Shown: positions 1 to 5,080, numbered from the stretch's first letter. The stretch is DNA of 5,352 bases from Methanobacterium sp. (GCA_003164415.1 PLTK01000168.1:9723-15074), one strand, 5' to 3'. The notes: a model not told the origin generated them from the sequence alone. Made by a program: numbers and translations.

Positions 1-471
1 AAAACATCGGATATTCCCATGATAAGCGATAAAGACGAGTTTTTAGATTCAGATCTCATTGTGGAAGGTAAACCTATCAAAATGACTCTTGTGAATGTGG
101 GTAATCCTCATGCAGTTATTTTCACTGAAAATATAGAACATATAGATCTTAATGAAATTGGGCCAATGATTGAAACGCACCAAGCATTTCCACAAAAAGC
201 AAATGTTCATTTCGTTAATATTATAAACAGAAACGAGATCGAAATGATTACATGGGAAAGAGGTGCTGGATTCACACTTGCATGTGGAACAGGAGCCACT
301 GCATGTGTTAGTGCAGGTTTTAAACTCGGAAAACTTGATGAAGAAGTAGAAGTGCATCTTCCAGGAGGAGAACTTCTTATAATTGTTTTCGAAATGGATG
401 AAGAAGTAAGGGTTTTTATGGAAGGTGAAGCCGTACTCGTATTCGATGGTGTTATGGAGTTAGAAATTTAA
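1..471 (+). CDS. dapF: Diaminopimelate epimerase, C-terminal half (5'-truncated by window edge)
   Basis: DapF interconverts LL- and meso-diaminopimelate in the cytoplasm, the step before lysine. In Methanobacteriales lysine is also needed for pseudomurein. The reading frame is open from base 1 (KTSDIPMIS...), so the gene begins upstream. About 156 residues are visible, against roughly 275-290 for the family. Seen here: the GNPHAV motif (bases 100-117), the conserved stretch around FPQKANVHFV, and the signature ERGAGFTLACGTGATAC. The second catalytic cysteine of that signature is encoded at 283-285. The first catalytic cysteine and the N-terminal lobe lie outside the window. The ATG at 19-21 is an internal methionine, not the start, because homology continues before it (the family has a similar ...DIPM segment). 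The stop TAA at 469-471 is followed within a few bases by a 12-base T tract, so transcription probably ends here. The family assignment is secure. Confidence 0.96.
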   Translation, partial: KTSDIPMISDKDEFLDSDLIVEGKPIKMTLVNVGNPHAVIFTENIEHIDLNEIGPMIETHQAFPQKANVHFVNIINRNEIEMITWERGAGFTLACGTGATACVSAGFKLGKLDEEVEVHLPGGELLIIVFEMDEEVRVFMEGEAVLVFDGVMELEI

Positions 472-475
472 ATTA
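467..475 (+). promoter_or_regulatory. Possible TATA box for the structured RNA
   Basis: TTTAAATTA overlaps the dapF stop codon. If it is a TATA box, the usual archaeal spacing of about 25 bases would place a transcription start near 495-505, just before the closing helix of the RNA at 509-662. Such AT-rich words are common in this genome, so this is weak inference. The alternative is read-through from dapF, or a start driven by the TATA-like word at 566-575. Confidence 0.25.
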
Positions 476-487
476 TTTTTTTTTTTT
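476..487 (+). terminator. Oligo-T terminator of dapF
   Basis: A run of 12 T residues begins five bases after the dapF stop codon. A second run of eight T lies at 497-504. Archaeal RNA polymerase terminates at such U-rich tracts without needing a hairpin. The second tract could equally belong to the 5' edge of the structured RNA that follows. Confidence 0.7.
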
Positions 488-514
488 GAACTTTAATTTT
501 TTTTGATTTTTCCC

Positions 515-560
515 TTCCAAGTTGGGTTTGTACGGGCTAGGTTCATAACCCAACTTGGAA
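515..560 (+). repeat. Perfect 14-bp inverted repeat (helix P2) with 18-base loop
   Basis: The 5' arm TTCCAAGTTGGGTT (515-528) is the exact reverse complement of the 3' arm at 547-560. The loop (529-546) contains GGGCTAGG. GCTAG at 536-540 is complementary to CTAGC at 640-644, allowing a possible long-range contact. The helix is far longer than needed for an archaeal terminator and is not followed by a T run, so a terminator hairpin is unlikely. Confidence 0.9.
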
Positions 561-580
561 CTTGGTTTTATATAACCAAG
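561..580 (+). repeat. 7-bp inverted repeat (helix P3) around a TATA-like loop
   Basis: CTTGGTT 561-567 pairs with AACCAAG 574-580, leaving a six-base loop TTATAT. The same bases spell TTTTATATAA (566-575), a good archaeal TATA box. The palindrome could therefore be a promoter flanked by symmetric sites rather than, or as well as, an RNA hairpin. Its first five bases also form part of a tandem heptamer AACTTGG AACTTGG (552-565). Confidence 0.75.
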
Positions 581-656
581 AGATGGTTCTTAATTAAAGT
601 ATTTTATGGGGGGGTGTAAAACAGGGTTACTAGGAGTATCTAGCAACACACCATCT
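581..656 (+). repeat. Inverted repeat closing helix P4 with inner hairpin
   Basis: AGATGGT 581-587 and ACCATCT 650-656 are exact reverse complements. The 62 enclosed bases hold an unusual run of seven G (608-614). They also hold a hairpin at 626-647 with loop GAGTAT (634-639). GTGT 614-617 can alternatively pair with ACAC 646-649, extending P4 inward at the cost of two pairs of the inner hairpin. Confidence 0.7.
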
Positions 657-676
657 GGGAAATTGAAATTGGACTA

Positions 677-681
677 TTTTT
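677..681 (+). terminator. Possible oligo-T terminator of the structured RNA
   Basis: A run of five T follows the closing helix P1 by 14 bases. It would end a + strand transcript at about 681. The run is short, and T-rich words are frequent nearby, so the exact 3' end is not fixed. Confidence 0.35.
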
Positions 682-875
682 ATGTTTAATAAATTTTTAA
701 ATTTTATATTACAAATTCAAGAATTGTTATTACCAATTATTATTATGATTAACCTATTATATAAAAGTATTATTTATTTAGTTACAAAATATGAATATCT
801 TTTTTAGTTTAATAAATATGATTAAAAAAAAATATAGGAAAATCCAAATCCAAATACATGTGTATTAGAATAAAA
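682..875. other. AT-rich intergenic stretch without a gene
   Basis: This stretch is almost entirely A and T, with many stop codons in all frames. I see no coding potential, no strong inverted repeat and no second GC-rich island. Its only supportable element is the oligo-A run at 824-832, which is an oligo-T terminator on the minus strand for cobJ. Confidence 0.7.
824..832 (-). terminator. Oligo-T terminator of cobJ
   Basis: Nine consecutive A on the + strand read as nine T on the minus strand, starting 43 bases after the cobJ stop codon. It is the first long T run downstream of that gene. Confidence 0.65.
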
Positions 876-1946
876 CTACGACGATTTTCTAGTATTGTAA
901 ATACATTCTCTTCTTAATTTAAGGAGCTCCTTCTTATTATTCTTGAGGTCGTCTACCTCTTCAACTATCTGTGGTAATTTGGTCTGTATGCACTCAACAG
1001 TTTTATCATTATGTATCCATTCACAGTCTTCACAGCTCCATACACCCTTATTTTTTATCCATTTACCGCCAGTAGAACCTTCTCCACAGGGATAAAACGG
1101 ACAATAACAGAATTGACAGTTTTGAGGGTGACTATGACATGGGTAATATTCGCATCCTATGTTAGGACCTTCATTCACATCTCCTTTAAGGTACCTCTCG
1201 TAAAATTCTCTGGAAAGTTGATGGATTGGATATGAAACCCTATAACCTCTAGGCGTTACCATATAACCTTCTTCAATGTATGTCATTGAATTTCCAATTA
1301 TAAGTGTAGTAGACATGTTAATTTTACTAGTCGATAGTTTATCAAGGGTAGTAATCGACACATCAACTCCATCTTCAGTACTTCTTACAATCCCAACAAT
1401 TGTATCTGGTTTTTTAGTCTCTAGTAAGATTTTAAGCGATTCCTCAAAGGGTTTTGTACGAGTCTTGCTCATTGGATTGTAAATAGCAATTACAAAATCT
1501 GCTTCAGAAGCGGCTTTAACCTTTCTCTTTATTTCTGAAATAGGTGTTAATATGTCGCTAAAACTTATAACAGCAAAATCATGCAATGGTGCCCCCAACA
1601 TGCCCGCAGAAAAGTTTGCTGCGGTAACACCTGGAATAACCTCTACTTCAACTCCAGAATATTTTCCTATTATTTGGAATAGAACATTACCCATTCCAAA
1701 AACACCAGGATCTCCTGAACTTACGAGAGCAACATGCTTTCCTTCTTTAGATTTAGATATTGCAAGTTCAGCGCGCTTAATTTCATCACCCATCCCTTTT
1801 AATATGAGCTCTTTTCCTTCGACAAGGTCTTCTATATATTTTACATAGGATTTGTAAGTTATTATGACATCAGCTGATTTAATTGCGTTTACCGCACGAA
1901 AAGTCATATCTTCTCTTGATGGACCTATACCAATAACACTGATCAT
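876..1946 (-). CDS. cobJ: Precorrin-3B / cobalt-factor III C17-methyltransferase with C-terminal Cys-rich domain
   Basis: CobJ/CbiH methylates C17 and contracts the corrin ring, forming the delta-lactone; in anaerobes it acts on cobalt-factor III. Residues 1 to about 245 are a tetrapyrrole methylase. Visible motifs: GIGPS near the N-terminus (usually GxGPG), SSGDPGVFGM (76-85), PGVTAANFSAGMLGAPLHDF (105-124), YNPMSKTR (156-163) and GIVRSTEDG (185-193). The protein has 356 residues, about 100 longer than the usual 240-260. The extra tail (about 258-356) carries all ten cysteines of the protein, including CEYYPC, NCQFCYCPFYPC, a GGKW turn and WSCEDCEWIH. This pattern matches the 'cysteine-rich small domain' (Pfam PF04071, from memory), a presumed metal-binding module linked to cobalamin enzymes. 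The ATG start at 1944-1946 is supported by AGGTGA four bases upstream. It stands alone, with its own upstream region. Confidence 0.93.
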   Translation of the reverse strand: MISVIGIGPSREDMTFRAVNAIKSADVIITYKSYVKYIEDLVEGKELILKGMGDEIKRAELAISKSKEGKHVALVSSGDPGVFGMGNVLFQIIGKYSGVEVEVIPGVTAANFSAGMLGAPLHDFAVISFSDILTPISEIKRKVKAASEADFVIAIYNPMSKTRTKPFEESLKILLETKKPDTIVGIVRSTEDGVDVSITTLDKLSTSKINMSTTLIIGNSMTYIEEGYMVTPRGYRVSYPIHQLSREFYERYLKGDVNEGPNIGCEYYPCHSHPQNCQFCYCPFYPCGEGSTGGKWIKNKGVWSCEDCEWIHNDKTVECIQTKLPQIVEEVDDLKNNKKELLKLRRECIYNTRKSS

Positions 1947-1950
1947 TTAT

Positions 1951-1956
1951 TCACCT
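1951..1956 (-). promoter_or_regulatory. Ribosome binding site of cobJ
   Basis: AGGTGA on the minus strand, complementary to the archaeal 16S 3' end, lies four bases before the ATG at 1946. It fixes the start of cobJ. Confidence 0.8.
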
Positions 1957-1962
1957 GTAAAT

Positions 1963-2016
1963 TTAAAAAATAATTAATAGCTTAATTCGAATATTTCGAA
2001 GCTTAAAAAATAATTA
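1963..2016 (-). promoter_or_regulatory. cobJ upstream region: 14-bp direct repeats flanking paired TTCGAA sites
   Basis: TTAAAAAATAATTA occurs exactly twice, at 1963-1976 and 2003-2016, forty bases apart. Between them TTCGAA occurs twice (1986-1991 and 1995-2000) with a TAT spacer. On the minus strand the copy at 2003-2016 supplies a T6 tract that can terminate the upstream gene. The copy at 1963-1976 is placed close to where a cobJ promoter or leader would lie. The TTCGAA pair looks like an operator for a dimeric regulator, but no regulator is identified. A cobalamin riboswitch does not fit in this 79-base gap. Confidence 0.4.
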
Positions 2017-2025
2017 GAATATTAT

Positions 2026-2544
2026 TCAAATCGTACTGCTGTCATTTCCATATAGTACACTGGTTGAGGTTATTTGAATAGTACCAACATCAACTATTAG
2101 ATTTCCATTAATATCATACGACGCATTCGCAGATGCTGTTATACTATAAGTTTGGTTAGCTGTTATCACCACAGCAGTAGTATTACTTCCAGAAACTTGA
2201 TTCTGATATGCAATTGCTGTCATATTAACCGGGAAAATAGTACTTTTAGTACTTCCACTTGTTTGAGCAGTTAGTGACTGCACATTTATATCATAACTTG
2301 TTTTATTAGTCAACTCTGAAGCTACTTCTTGATAATTAGTAATGTTCATATTACCTTGTGTATTTATTATTTTAGTACCTGATCCAAAACTTAAAAAGGA
2401 GGTGACCTCTTCAATCTGTAAACCAATCAATTTCCCGACATCTGGTGCTTGGGAAGTAACGATAGTATATGAACTTATTAAACCCGCTTCGAAGAAAACA
2501 GCGAAAAATATTATGAATAATATGATCTTCATGATTCTGGACAA
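2026..2544 (-). CDS. Small secreted or membrane-anchored protein of unknown function
   Basis: I do not recognise a family. From a TTG start at 2542-2544 the protein has 172 residues. A basic start (SRIMK) is followed by one strongly hydrophobic segment, IILFIIFFAVFFEAGLI, and then a polar, Ser/Thr/Asn-rich region of about 140 residues with no cysteine. That looks like a signal peptide or N-terminal anchor with the rest outside the cell. Seven N-x-S/T sequons (NIT, NKT, NMT, NTT, NQT, NAS, NDS) suit archaeal N-glycosylation of a surface protein. The C-terminal half is rich in alternating beta-type sequence. Start choice: AGGTGA at 2550-2555 lies five bases before the TTG. The GTG at 2551-2553 is inside that ribosome binding site, and the ATG at 2530-2532 is 17 bases away. 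It is divergent from polB and 79 bases upstream of cobJ. Confidence 0.72.
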   Translation of the reverse strand: MSRIMKIILFIIFFAVFFEAGLISSYTIVTSQAPDVGKLIGLQIEEVTSFLSFGSGTKIINTQGNMNITNYQEVASELTNKTSYDINVQSLTAQTSGSTKSTIFPVNMTAIAYQNQVSGSNTTAVVITANQTYSITASANASYDINGNLIVDVGTIQITSTSVLYGNDSSTI

Positions 2545-2549
2545 ATATT

Positions 2550-2555
2550 TCACCT
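2550..2555 (-). promoter_or_regulatory. Ribosome binding site deciding a TTG start
   Basis: AGGTGA, the same word used before cobJ, sits five bases upstream of TTG 2542-2544. It rules against the longer GTG start that overlaps it. Confidence 0.6.
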
Positions 2556-2600
2556 ACAATTTTTAGTTTCAGTAATATGGATTAACTATTATAATTAAGA

Positions 2601-2612
2601 TTATAAATATAG
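2601..2612. promoter_or_regulatory. Divergent TATA region between the surface protein gene and polB
   Basis: TTATAAATATAG reads as TTATAAATA (2601-2609) toward polB and as TATATTTATAA on the minus strand. Usual spacing puts a polB transcription start near 2630, giving a leader of about 35 bases. On the minus strand it puts a start near 2580, before the surface protein gene. One AT-rich box may therefore serve both directions, although each gene could use a different nearby AT word. Confidence 0.5.
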
Positions 2613-2665
2613 TTTGAATACTCTTATTTGTATATTATGTTTAAAAAATATTTGATGGTATCAAC

Positions 2666-4174
2666 ATGAACGATGATATAATTTTAAAATTTACTAATGC
2701 CGAACTTCTTATTGATGATTCTGCTTATAAAAAAATAGAACAGCAAGAAAATTCTCTACAGTTTGCAGATTCTTTAATACAAGATGTTTCCGGGTCTAAA
2801 AGTGATCTCTTCATTTTAACTGGTGCTATTGTAGACCAATTCCTTCAAAAAAATATCACAAATCAGATTATTTCTAATTATTCCCCCGAAAACGTAGGAG
2901 TTATAGACGAAGGATATGATTCATCAGATAATGGAAACATATCACAGAGTAAACTCATGGATATACCATTTAACTTTGAAGTATTACAAGATGCAAGTAA
3001 AAAATCCTATACAAATGGTGAAATAAAGGATTTTACATCGTATTTCAATAGTAGATTTCAAAAACTTAAGGCATTGTTACTGAAAAAACCAGGGCTACGT
3101 GACAGTTATCCTATGAAAGATGTTGGTGTACGTGATGATGTGGTTAATGTAATTGGAATGGTAAATGACATAAGAAATACCAAAAACAACCATAAAATTA
3201 TGGAAATTGAAGATGAAACAGGCTTCATTACTGTTTTGATACACAATGAAAACCATTCTTTATTTGAAATGGCTGAAAGCATTGTTAAGGATGAGGTAAT
3301 TGGTGTAATTGGAAGTAAAAAAGGTACTCTTGTTATTGCATCGGATATAATCCATCCAAGCGTTCCTAGAATTGAAGAGAAAAAAATGGATTTCTCAGCA
3401 GTATTTATCTCCGATATTCATATCGGAAGTTCAACTTTTCTAGACAAAGAATTCCAAAGATTTATAAAATGGATAAATGGCGATTTTGGAGATGAAGAAC
3501 AACGAAATATAGCAAACGATGTTCGTTACCTTGTTATAGCCGGTGATGTGGTAGATGGAATTGGAATTTATCCACATCAAGAAGAAGAATTAACAATAAA
3601 GAATATTTACGAGCAATATGAAGAAGCAGCAAGATTTTTAGGGGATATTAATGATATTAAAATTGTCATTGCACCTGGAAATCACGATGCATCCAGACTA
3701 GCCGAACCACAACCAGCAATTCCAGAACATTATGCAGCGGATCTATACAAAATTAAAAATGCAGAATTTGTTAGTAATCCCTCACTTGTAAGTTTAGATG
3801 GGTTTAAAACTCTTATATATCACGGTAGAAGTTTTGATGATATAGCAATGACTATAAATGGGTGTTCTCATCAAACTTCCGATCTAATAATGAGAGAACT
3901 GATAGAAAAAAGACACCTAGCACCTATTTATGGGGAACGAACACCTCTTGCTTCTGAATTTGAAGATCATTTGGTAATAGATGAGATACCAGATATATTC
4001 CATACTGGTCATGTTCATATTAATGCTTACAAAAAGCATAAAGGCATACACATGATAAATTCAGGTACATTTCAGTCGCAAACTGAATTCCAGAAAATAT
4101 ATAATATAATGCCTACATGTGCTGAGGTACCTGTTTTGAATCGAGGAGCTTTTAAAATACTTAAATTCACGTAG
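2666..4174 (+). CDS. polB: DNA polymerase D (PolD) small subunit DP1, 3'-5' exonuclease
   Basis: DP1 is the proofreading exonuclease and partner of the large catalytic subunit DP2 in the euryarchaeal replicative polymerase. Its 502 residues show the family order. An N-terminal domain (1-75) precedes a poorly conserved linker rich in Asp, Ser and Asn (about 76-145). An OB fold follows (about 155-235, VNVIGMVNDIR...DETGFITVLIH). The calcineurin/Mre11-like phosphoesterase domain runs from about 243 to the end. All metal-site motifs are present: SDIHIG (D250, H252), AGDVVDG (D294), PGNHD (N339, H340), YHGRSFDD (H386) and TGHVH (H449, H451). The nuclease is thus expected to be active. The C-terminal region INSGTFQSQTEFQ is also typical. 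The ATG at 2666 has only a weak ribosome binding site (GATGGT). An upstream TATA box at 2601-2609 and a T7 tract after the stop suggest a single-gene unit. DP2 is not in the window. Confidence 0.96.
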   Translation: MNDDIILKFTNAELLIDDSAYKKIEQQENSLQFADSLIQDVSGSKSDLFILTGAIVDQFLQKNITNQIISNYSPENVGVIDEGYDSSDNGNISQSKLMDIPFNFEVLQDASKKSYTNGEIKDFTSYFNSRFQKLKALLLKKPGLRDSYPMKDVGVRDDVVNVIGMVNDIRNTKNNHKIMEIEDETGFITVLIHNENHSLFEMAESIVKDEVIGVIGSKKGTLVIASDIIHPSVPRIEEKKMDFSAVFISDIHIGSSTFLDKEFQRFIKWINGDFGDEEQRNIANDVRYLVIAGDVVDGIGIYPHQEEELTIKNIYEQYEEAARFLGDINDIKIVIAPGNHDASRLAEPQPAIPEHYAADLYKIKNAEFVSNPSLVSLDGFKTLIYHGRSFDDIAMTINGCSHQTSDLIMRELIEKRHLAPIYGERTPLASEFEDHLVIDEIPDIFHTGHVHINAYKKHKGIHMINSGTFQSQTEFQKIYNIMPTCAEVPVLNRGAFKILKFT

Positions 4175-4205
4175 ATATACTAAATAAAATTTTCTTACTC
4201 TATTA

Positions 4206-4212
4206 TTTTTTT
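4206..4212 (+). terminator. Oligo-T terminator of polB
   Basis: Seven T occur 32 bases after the polB stop codon. The next gene starts only about 35 bases later, so partial read-through into the aldolase is possible. Confidence 0.5.
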
Positions 4213-4232
4213 ATTCAACATTTATTTGATCA

Positions 4233-4238
4233 AGGAGG
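4233..4238 (+). promoter_or_regulatory. Strong ribosome binding site pointing to an AUA start
   Basis: AGGAGG is the strongest ribosome binding site in the window. It lies seven bases before the in-frame ATA at 4246-4248 but 34 bases before the first ATG (4273). No ATG, GTG or TTG occurs in frame between them. It therefore indicates a rare AUA start for the aldolase. Confidence 0.6.
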
Positions 4239-4245
4239 ATTTAAT

Positions 4246-4839
4246 ATACAACGAAAAGAAATTTTAAGAAAGATGATCGAAATATCAAGTTACTTATACG
4301 AAAAGGGATTGGTCCCTGGAAAATCAGGTAATATTAGTATAAGATATAAAAAGGATGAATTTGAACGTATAGCTGTAACTCCAAGCGGATTGTCTCTTAA
4401 ATCTTTGGCTGAAAAGGACATTGTAATAGTTGACATGGAAGAAAATAAAATTTATAATGATAGTAAAACACCAACCTCTGAATTGTTAATGCATCTTAAA
4501 ATATACAAAACAAGAAAAGATGTTAATGCAGTTATACACACTCATTCCCCAATTGCAACAGGATTTGCTTTTGCAGGAGAAAAAATAGAAAGAATAGAAG
4601 GCTTTGGCCCTATTAATAATAAATTTATCCCCTATGTAGATTATTATAATCCAGGTAGTGTTGAACTTGCTGAAGCAGTTTCTAATGGATTAGAAAAATC
4701 AGATGTGTTAATTCTAAAAGAACATGGAATAGTATCGGTTGGAAAAAATTTAGATGAAGCTTCTCTTCTCTCTGAATTCATTGAAGAAAGCGCAAAAACT
4801 CAATTTGTAAAAAGAGTATTAATGGCGAATAGACTCTAA
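4246..4839 (+). CDS. Class II aldolase (L-fuculose-1-phosphate aldolase type), apparent AUA start
   Basis: A zinc-dependent class II aldolase/adducin protein, cleaving a sugar 1-phosphate into dihydroxyacetone phosphate and an aldehyde. From the ATG at 4273 it has 188 residues. Motifs in that numbering: PGKSGNISIR (15-24) and TPSGLS (36-41) for phosphate binding, TPTSE with catalytic E70, HTH zinc ligands H89 and H91, and KEHG with H151. These match E. coli FucA E73, H92, H94 and H155. Starting at ATA 4246 adds nine residues before that methionine (MQRKEILRK). They complete the N-terminal helix usually found before a YLYEKGLVPG-like segment and place AGGAGG at ideal spacing. In Methanocaldococcus the homologue is proposed to make lactaldehyde for lactate and coenzyme F420; the same role is likely but unproven here. 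The 3' end overlaps the opposing UPF0147 gene by 21 bases. The alternative start is ATG 4273. Confidence 0.88.
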   Translation: MQRKEILRKMIEISSYLYEKGLVPGKSGNISIRYKKDEFERIAVTPSGLSLKSLAEKDIVIVDMEENKIYNDSKTPTSELLMHLKIYKTRKDVNAVIHTHSPIATGFAFAGEKIERIEGFGPINNKFIPYVDYYNPGSVELAEAVSNGLEKSDVLILKEHGIVSVGKNLDEASLLSEFIEESAKTQFVKRVLMANRL

Positions 4840-5073
4840 TTCGCTTAAAACATTCCATATTAATGTTCTGGCATGTATTGGAATGTTTGGATCATTACTA
4901 ATCTCATCTAAAATAGAAATCACCGTACTAGCACGTACTGTTGGTTCGTCATCATCTTTAGATAATAAATCCTTAGATTCTTCTGCTGCCCTCCTAATAT
5001 TTCTGGGAACACTAGTATCTTCTGTTATATGTTGTAAAATCTGATTACAACGATCAAATGCATCTTGACTCAT
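4819..5073 (-). CDS. UPF0147 family protein
   Basis: A small all-helical archaeal protein of unknown function, 84 residues and about the usual family length. Seen here: MSQDAFDRCNQILQHITED, then SVPRNIRRAAEESKDLL, an acidic linker KDDDEP, and SILDEISNDPNIPIHARTL. Two halves 42 residues apart resemble each other: both have IL..I..D..(V/I)P..(I/A)R, pointing to an internal helical duplication. It has no cysteine cluster, signal peptide or membrane segment, so it is expected to be cytoplasmic. The start ATG at 5071-5073 is fixed by GGAGG at 5081-5085, seven bases upstream. A longer frame reaching 5106 would place the ribosome binding site inside the gene. It is 139 bases downstream of cbiG on the same strand, with a T6 tract and a TATA box between, so it is probably transcribed separately. 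Its end overlaps the aldolase. Confidence 0.88.
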   Translation of the reverse strand: MSQDAFDRCNQILQHITEDTSVPRNIRRAAEESKDLLSKDDDEPTVRASTVISILDEISNDPNIPIHARTLIWNVLSELESIRH

Positions 5074-5080
5074 AATTCGG

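Larger units (their letters stand above)
509..662 (+). ncRNA. Predicted structured RNA with a perfect four-way junction
   Basis: Four helices fit together with no unpaired base at the junction. P1 pairs TTTCCC 509-514 with GGGAAA 657-662. P2 pairs 515-528 with 547-560 (14 bp, no mismatch). P3 pairs CTTGGTT 561-567 with AACCAAG 574-580. P4 pairs AGATGGT 581-587 with ACCATCT 650-656. Inside P4 a further hairpin pairs 626-633 with 640-647 with one A-C mismatch. By hand count the segment is about 40% G+C, clearly richer than its flanks, as expected for a folded RNA in an AT-rich genome. The + strand is favoured because T tracts flank it on that strand and an oligo-T run (677-681) follows P1; a minus-strand transcript would have no U tract past P1. 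No coding gene follows on the + strand for 2 kb, so it is not an obvious riboswitch. It lacks the features of tRNA, SRP RNA or RNase P RNA that I would recognise. The ends are uncertain (about 497-681). Confidence 0.72.

Noticed and set aside
49..357. Minus-strand open frame across dapF
   Set aside because: It is a shadow of the conserved dapF frame; its cysteine- and phenylalanine-rich product is what the complement of that frame yields.
509..662. Transposon end, tRNA or CRISPR-like repeat as explanation of the inverted repeats
   Set aside because: There is no transposase or target-site duplication. The helix lengths (6, 14, 7, 7) and the lack of a T-arm motif exclude tRNA. Apart from the AACTTGG doublet nothing is repeated at spacer-like intervals.
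606..689. 27-codon frame ATG GGG GGG TGT ... TAA on the + strand within the structured region
   Set aside because: There is no ribosome binding site before it, it lies inside the base-paired P4 region, and its product has no recognisable features. The nested complementarity explains the sequence better.
1011..1848. Open frames on the + strand opposite cobJ (1011-1235, 1276-1482, 1552-1848)
   Set aside because: They are antisense shadows of cobJ, which has full family motifs. Their products resemble no protein and lack ribosome binding sites.
1947..2025. Cobalamin riboswitch upstream of cobJ
   Set aside because: The 79-base gap is too short and almost pure AT outside the TTCGAA sites, with no B12-box-like sequence.
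2551..2553. GTG start for the surface protein (175 residues)
   Set aside because: The GTG is part of the AGGTGA ribosome binding site itself and has no ribosome binding site upstream.
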